From assembly GCA_947381875.1 (NCBI GenBank), contig CANCXY010000213.1:1-5821 (forward strand): 5,821 bases of DNA, read 5' to 3'. Positions 3,728 through 5,821 of the stretch are shown one piece after another. The stretch comes from an uncultured Clostridia bacterium. Its GTDB lineage: Bacteria; Bacillota; Clostridia; Oscillospirales; Ruminococcaceae. Positions within the stretch are counted from its first letter, which is position 1, and every line of letters begins with the position of its first letter. The translations under genes were made by a program, and so were the position numbers. The notes under the pieces were generated by a model. The model was given only the letters and a program-made list of their open reading frames with translations, searched no databases and had not been told where the DNA came from.

Positions 3728-5494
3728 ATGGGTATGGTCGTAAGAACGAACACGATGGCGTTGAACGCCTATCGTCAGCTTGGCATGAACAACAGCGCGG
3801 TTTCCAAATCGCTGGAAAAACTGTCTTCCGGCTACCGCATCAACCGCGCGGGCGATGACGCCGCTGGTCTGGCTATCAGCGAGAAGATGAAAGCGCAGAT
3901 TAAGGGCCTGGAAACAGCGAGCGCGAACGCGCAGGATGGTATCAGCCTGATTCAGACGGCAGAAGGCAACCTCGGCGAAGTGCATGATATGCTGAACCGT
4001 ATGGTGGAGCTGGCCACGAAGTCTGCGAATGGCACCTATACTCAAACAGAGCGCGATGCGTTGCAGGCCGAAGTAGACCAACTGCTGGAAGAAATCGACC
4101 GCATTTCCCAGTCCGCAAACTTCAACGGCGCAAAATTGTTAAATGGCGATTTGTCAGCGACAAAAGCTGTTGATGCCAGCAAAATCACTGTCAGCGGCAA
4201 TGCTGCAGCGGTAAAGTCGAAGGGGTCGGCTGCGGTTTATCAAACAGATGGTACTATTACTGCCCTTACAACATCCAAACAAAAGGAAGGATTCACTTTC
4301 CAAGTCGCGGTTGGTTTAGAAGATGGCACCTCTGTCAACGTTAAGGGTACCTTTGCAAAGGATAGTGATGGAAATGTCACTAAACTGGTTGCAGAGGATG
4401 GCACTGAGTATACTGTAACTGATGGTGCTATGACTATGGATGAACAGTTGGATTTCGCATTGAAAGAGTTATCCAAAACATCTCTGGCAGAGAAGTTTGA
4501 CATTGCTTATGATGATCCTGATAATGCCACTGCTATTAAATTTACCGCGAAGGAAACAGGAAAGGATACTCCCAAAATCCGCAGTTTTGATTTCCAAACT
4601 TTGAATAAGGAAGGCACGAGCGCGGGAAACTCTGTTACAAAACTCAACGTTAAGATTACTGCCGGTGTAGATGATGGTTTTGAAATTGATGCCACTAAGT
4701 TGACTCTTTATAATGGCAACAATTATGATGATGCCGTTTTTGAAATCAATGGGCATAAGTTTGTTCTCATGACGGGCGATATGCAAGATACCGATGGCGG
4801 TAATCTTGAAAAATTCCAGTCCATGATCGCTGCTTCCGGCTTGGGTTCCGATGTTACGATTCTGGTTTCGGATAAGGCTTCTACTCCTAACAGTGAGGGT
4901 GTTACAATAGCCCAAAATGGGTTGATGAAAGCAGATAAAAACTTTGAACAGAATATCAAAAAAATCGCAGAAGTGACTGGTTTAACGGTAACGGATGCGA
5001 TTGATGAAGTCGATGCTACGGGAACACCTGCTCCAACAGGCGTAGCTCCTGAGAAGGGGATTCGCCTTAGCAAAGGTGAAAGCAAAACCGCTGAAGGTGG
5101 TCTCGTATTGCAAATTGGCGATACAGCGGATGATTTCAACAAAATGCGCGTCTCCATTGACGACATGAGTTCCAAGGGGCTGAAAATCGACGGTTTGGAA
5201 ATCACATCTGAAACAAAAGCCAGCGATGCGATTGACAAAATCAAGACGGCTATCAATACAGTTTCCAGCCAGCGTGCGACATTGGGCGCTCTCCAGAACC
5301 GTCTGGAACACACTATCAACAACCTCGACGTAGCCGCCGAGAACCTGTCCAGCGCCAACAGCCGCATCCGTGATACGGACATGGCGAAGGAAATGATGAA
5401 CTACACAAAGATGAACGTGCTGGTTCAGTCCGCACAGGCCATGCTCGCGCAGGCCAACCAGCAGCCGCAGAGCGTTCTGCAGCTCCTGCAATAA
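3728..5494 (+). CDS. Flagellin 2 (filament protein), complete
   Basis: This is a 588-residue flagellar filament subunit. Residues 1 to about 140 are D0/D1, identical to flagellin 1 over the first 70 residues and nearly so to 140, with differences such as LNEV against LGEV. Residues about 141-458 are a hypervariable exposed region (about 318 residues, against about 425 in flagellin 1), visibly richer in A+T and with little similarity to flagellin 1. From residue 459 (LVLQIGDTADDFNKM) the conserved C-terminal D1/D0 returns, ending MNVLVQSAQAMLAQANQQPQSVLQLLQ-type (MAKEMMNYTKMNVLVQSAQA visible). No signal peptide is seen, as expected for flagellar export. The start is set by GGAGG and by the matching start in flagellin 1; the open frame extends 114 codons further upstream, but that part is the non-coding leader and structured region. 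A hairpin terminator follows 64 nt after the stop. Expression probably depends on the orientation of the 2035-3659 segment. Confidence 0.97.
   Translation: MGMVVRTNTMALNAYRQLGMNNSAVSKSLEKLSSGYRINRAGDDAAGLAISEKMKAQIKGLETASANAQDGISLIQTAEGNLGEVHDMLNRMVELATKSANGTYTQTERDALQAEVDQLLEEIDRISQSANFNGAKLLNGDLSATKAVDASKITVSGNAAAVKSKGSAAVYQTDGTITALTTSKQKEGFTFQVAVGLEDGTSVNVKGTFAKDSDGNVTKLVAEDGTEYTVTDGAMTMDEQLDFALKELSKTSLAEKFDIAYDDPDNATAIKFTAKETGKDTPKIRSFDFQTLNKEGTSAGNSVTKLNVKITAGVDDGFEIDATKLTLYNGNNYDDAVFEINGHKFVLMTGDMQDTDGGNLEKFQSMIAASGLGSDVTILVSDKASTPNSEGVTIAQNGLMKADKNFEQNIKKIAEVTGLTVTDAIDEVDATGTPAPTGVAPEKGIRLSKGESKTAEGGLVLQIGDTADDFNKMRVSIDDMSSKGLKIDGLEITSETKASDAIDKIKTAINTVSSQRATLGALQNRLEHTINNLDVAAENLSSANSRIRDTDMAKEMMNYTKMNVLVQSAQAMLAQANQQPQSVLQLLQ
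5283..5369. repeat. Distal inverted repeat, right copy (flagellin 2 C-terminal coding)
   Basis: This is the partner of bases 1-87. The mismatches are at 5302 and 5314, and the perfect block is 5315-5369. Recombination between the two would invert the whole locus and exchange flagellin 3' ends. Confidence 0.85.
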
Positions 5495-5558
5495 GCATAT
5501 TCCCTACCAACCACAGCAACAAACTACCAAACCCAAAGGTAATTTCCAAAGCATACAA

Positions 5559-5597
5559 GGCAAGGCCGGGGCATTCGCCCCGGCCTTGCCGCATTTT
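5559..5597 (+). terminator. Hairpin terminator of flagellin 2
   Basis: A perfect 14-bp GC-rich stem, GGCAAGGCCGGGGC (5559-5572) with its complement (5577-5590), closes an ATTC loop and is followed by GCATTTTAT. The T-run is short and displaced by two bases, but the stem is very strong. It lies between convergent genes and may also block the opposing Rpn-like transcript, although that side lacks a T-run. Confidence 0.8.
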
Positions 5598-5627
5598 ATC
5601 CTAATATTTCCTGTTGCCGCCGCGCCC

Positions 5628-5821
5628 TCACGGCTCCCGCAGCATCTCACGATACGTCAGGCGCTCTCCCTCCGGGATACTAAGCAGCGTCATGGCCTTT
5701 TCCAACGGATAGCCAGTGGCGGCAATCAGGCTGCGCAGGGCCTCTGAAAGCCCCTCCTGACGCCCTTCCTGACGGCCCTTCTGCATACCCTTGTGCATAC
5801 CCTCCTGTATCCCTTTCTGCC
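5628..5821 (-). CDS. C-terminal end of a probable Rpn-family (PD-(D/E)XK) nuclease / transposase-like protein, 5' end outside the window
   Basis: The last 63 codons are open to a TGA at 5630-5628. They begin with a four-residue repeat (QKGIQEGMHKGMQKGRQEGR) and end in LIAATGYPLEKAMTLLSIPE followed by TYREMLREP. Such KG/EG repeats before a short helical tail are typical of the C-terminus of Rpn-family recombination-promoting nucleases and related PD-(D/E)XK proteins in gut Clostridia. The catalytic domain lies outside the window, so the family is inferred from the tail alone. It converges on flagellin 2 with 133 nt between the stops. Any functional link to the flagellin switch is unproven. Confidence 0.55.
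   Translation of the reverse strand, partial: QKGIQEGMHKGMQKGRQEGRQEGLSEALRSLIAATGYPLEKAMTLLSIPEGERLTYREMLREP
5744..5821 (-). repeat. Short in-frame tandem repeats (12-bp period) in the Rpn-like tail
   Basis: On the minus strand units of the type CAG-AAG-GGC/T-NNN recur with a 12-bp period, encoding (Q/H)(E/K)G(M/R/I/L). Such repeats can change length by slippage while keeping the frame. Confidence 0.6.

Larger units (their letters stand above)
3660..3936. repeat. Right arm of 277-bp perfect inverted repeat
   Basis: This is the exact mirror of 1758-2034. It contains the 68-bp leader of flagellin 2 (GGA hairpin and Shine-Dalgarno) and its first 209 coding bases. The inner edge begins CACAAGGGG; outside it the right side reads CTTTT and the left side CCTCTG, with no further match. 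Crossing over anywhere in the arm gives the same products, so sequence alone does not locate the exchange site. Confidence 0.97.

Overview
The window suggests a motile member of the Firmicutes, most likely a gut-type Clostridia. The evidence is two long flagellins with the conserved N- and C-terminal ends typical of Clostridia, strong AGGAGG-like ribosome binding sites, a Tn916-type tyrosine integrase, and the KG/EG-repeat tail of an Rpn-like nuclease. The integrase and intergenic DNA look GC-rich, while the centre of the second flagellin is visibly richer in A+T. No taxonomic marker is present, so the assignment is inference.

Layout: a flagellin gene (flagellin 1) runs leftward from 1966 and leaves the window at base 1, lacking about its last 41 codons. 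A tyrosine recombinase gene (3291 to 2125, same strand) lies upstream of it. A second flagellin (flagellin 2, 3728-5494) points the other way. After a strong hairpin terminator, the 3' end of an Rpn-like gene converges from the right edge (5821 to 5628).

The main signal is a perfect 277-bp inverted repeat (1758-2034 and 3660-3936). Each arm holds the first 209 coding bases of one flagellin plus its 68-bp leader. The arms bound a unique 1625-bp segment (2035-3659) that contains the recombinase and a structured non-coding region. Inversion between the arms would leave both reading frames and both leaders intact, but would exchange the DNA upstream of each. The locus therefore looks like a self-contained flagellin switch: two antigenically different filament genes, one set of upstream signals, and the likely recombinase carried on the flipping segment. 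Inversion is inferred; only one orientation is visible.

Finer structure supports control at several levels. The recombinase gene is flanked by a 23-bp direct repeat (22/23) built from TCCCTT iterons at exact 12-bp spacing, which may be integrase arm sites or att-like ends. The shared leader has a 7-bp hairpin presenting GGA in its loop, 28 nt before the GGA of the Shine-Dalgarno, resembling CsrA-regulated flagellin leaders. The 436-bp gap before flagellin 2 folds into a long hairpin and a three-way-junction-like element that I do not recognise. I could not identify a convincing promoter.
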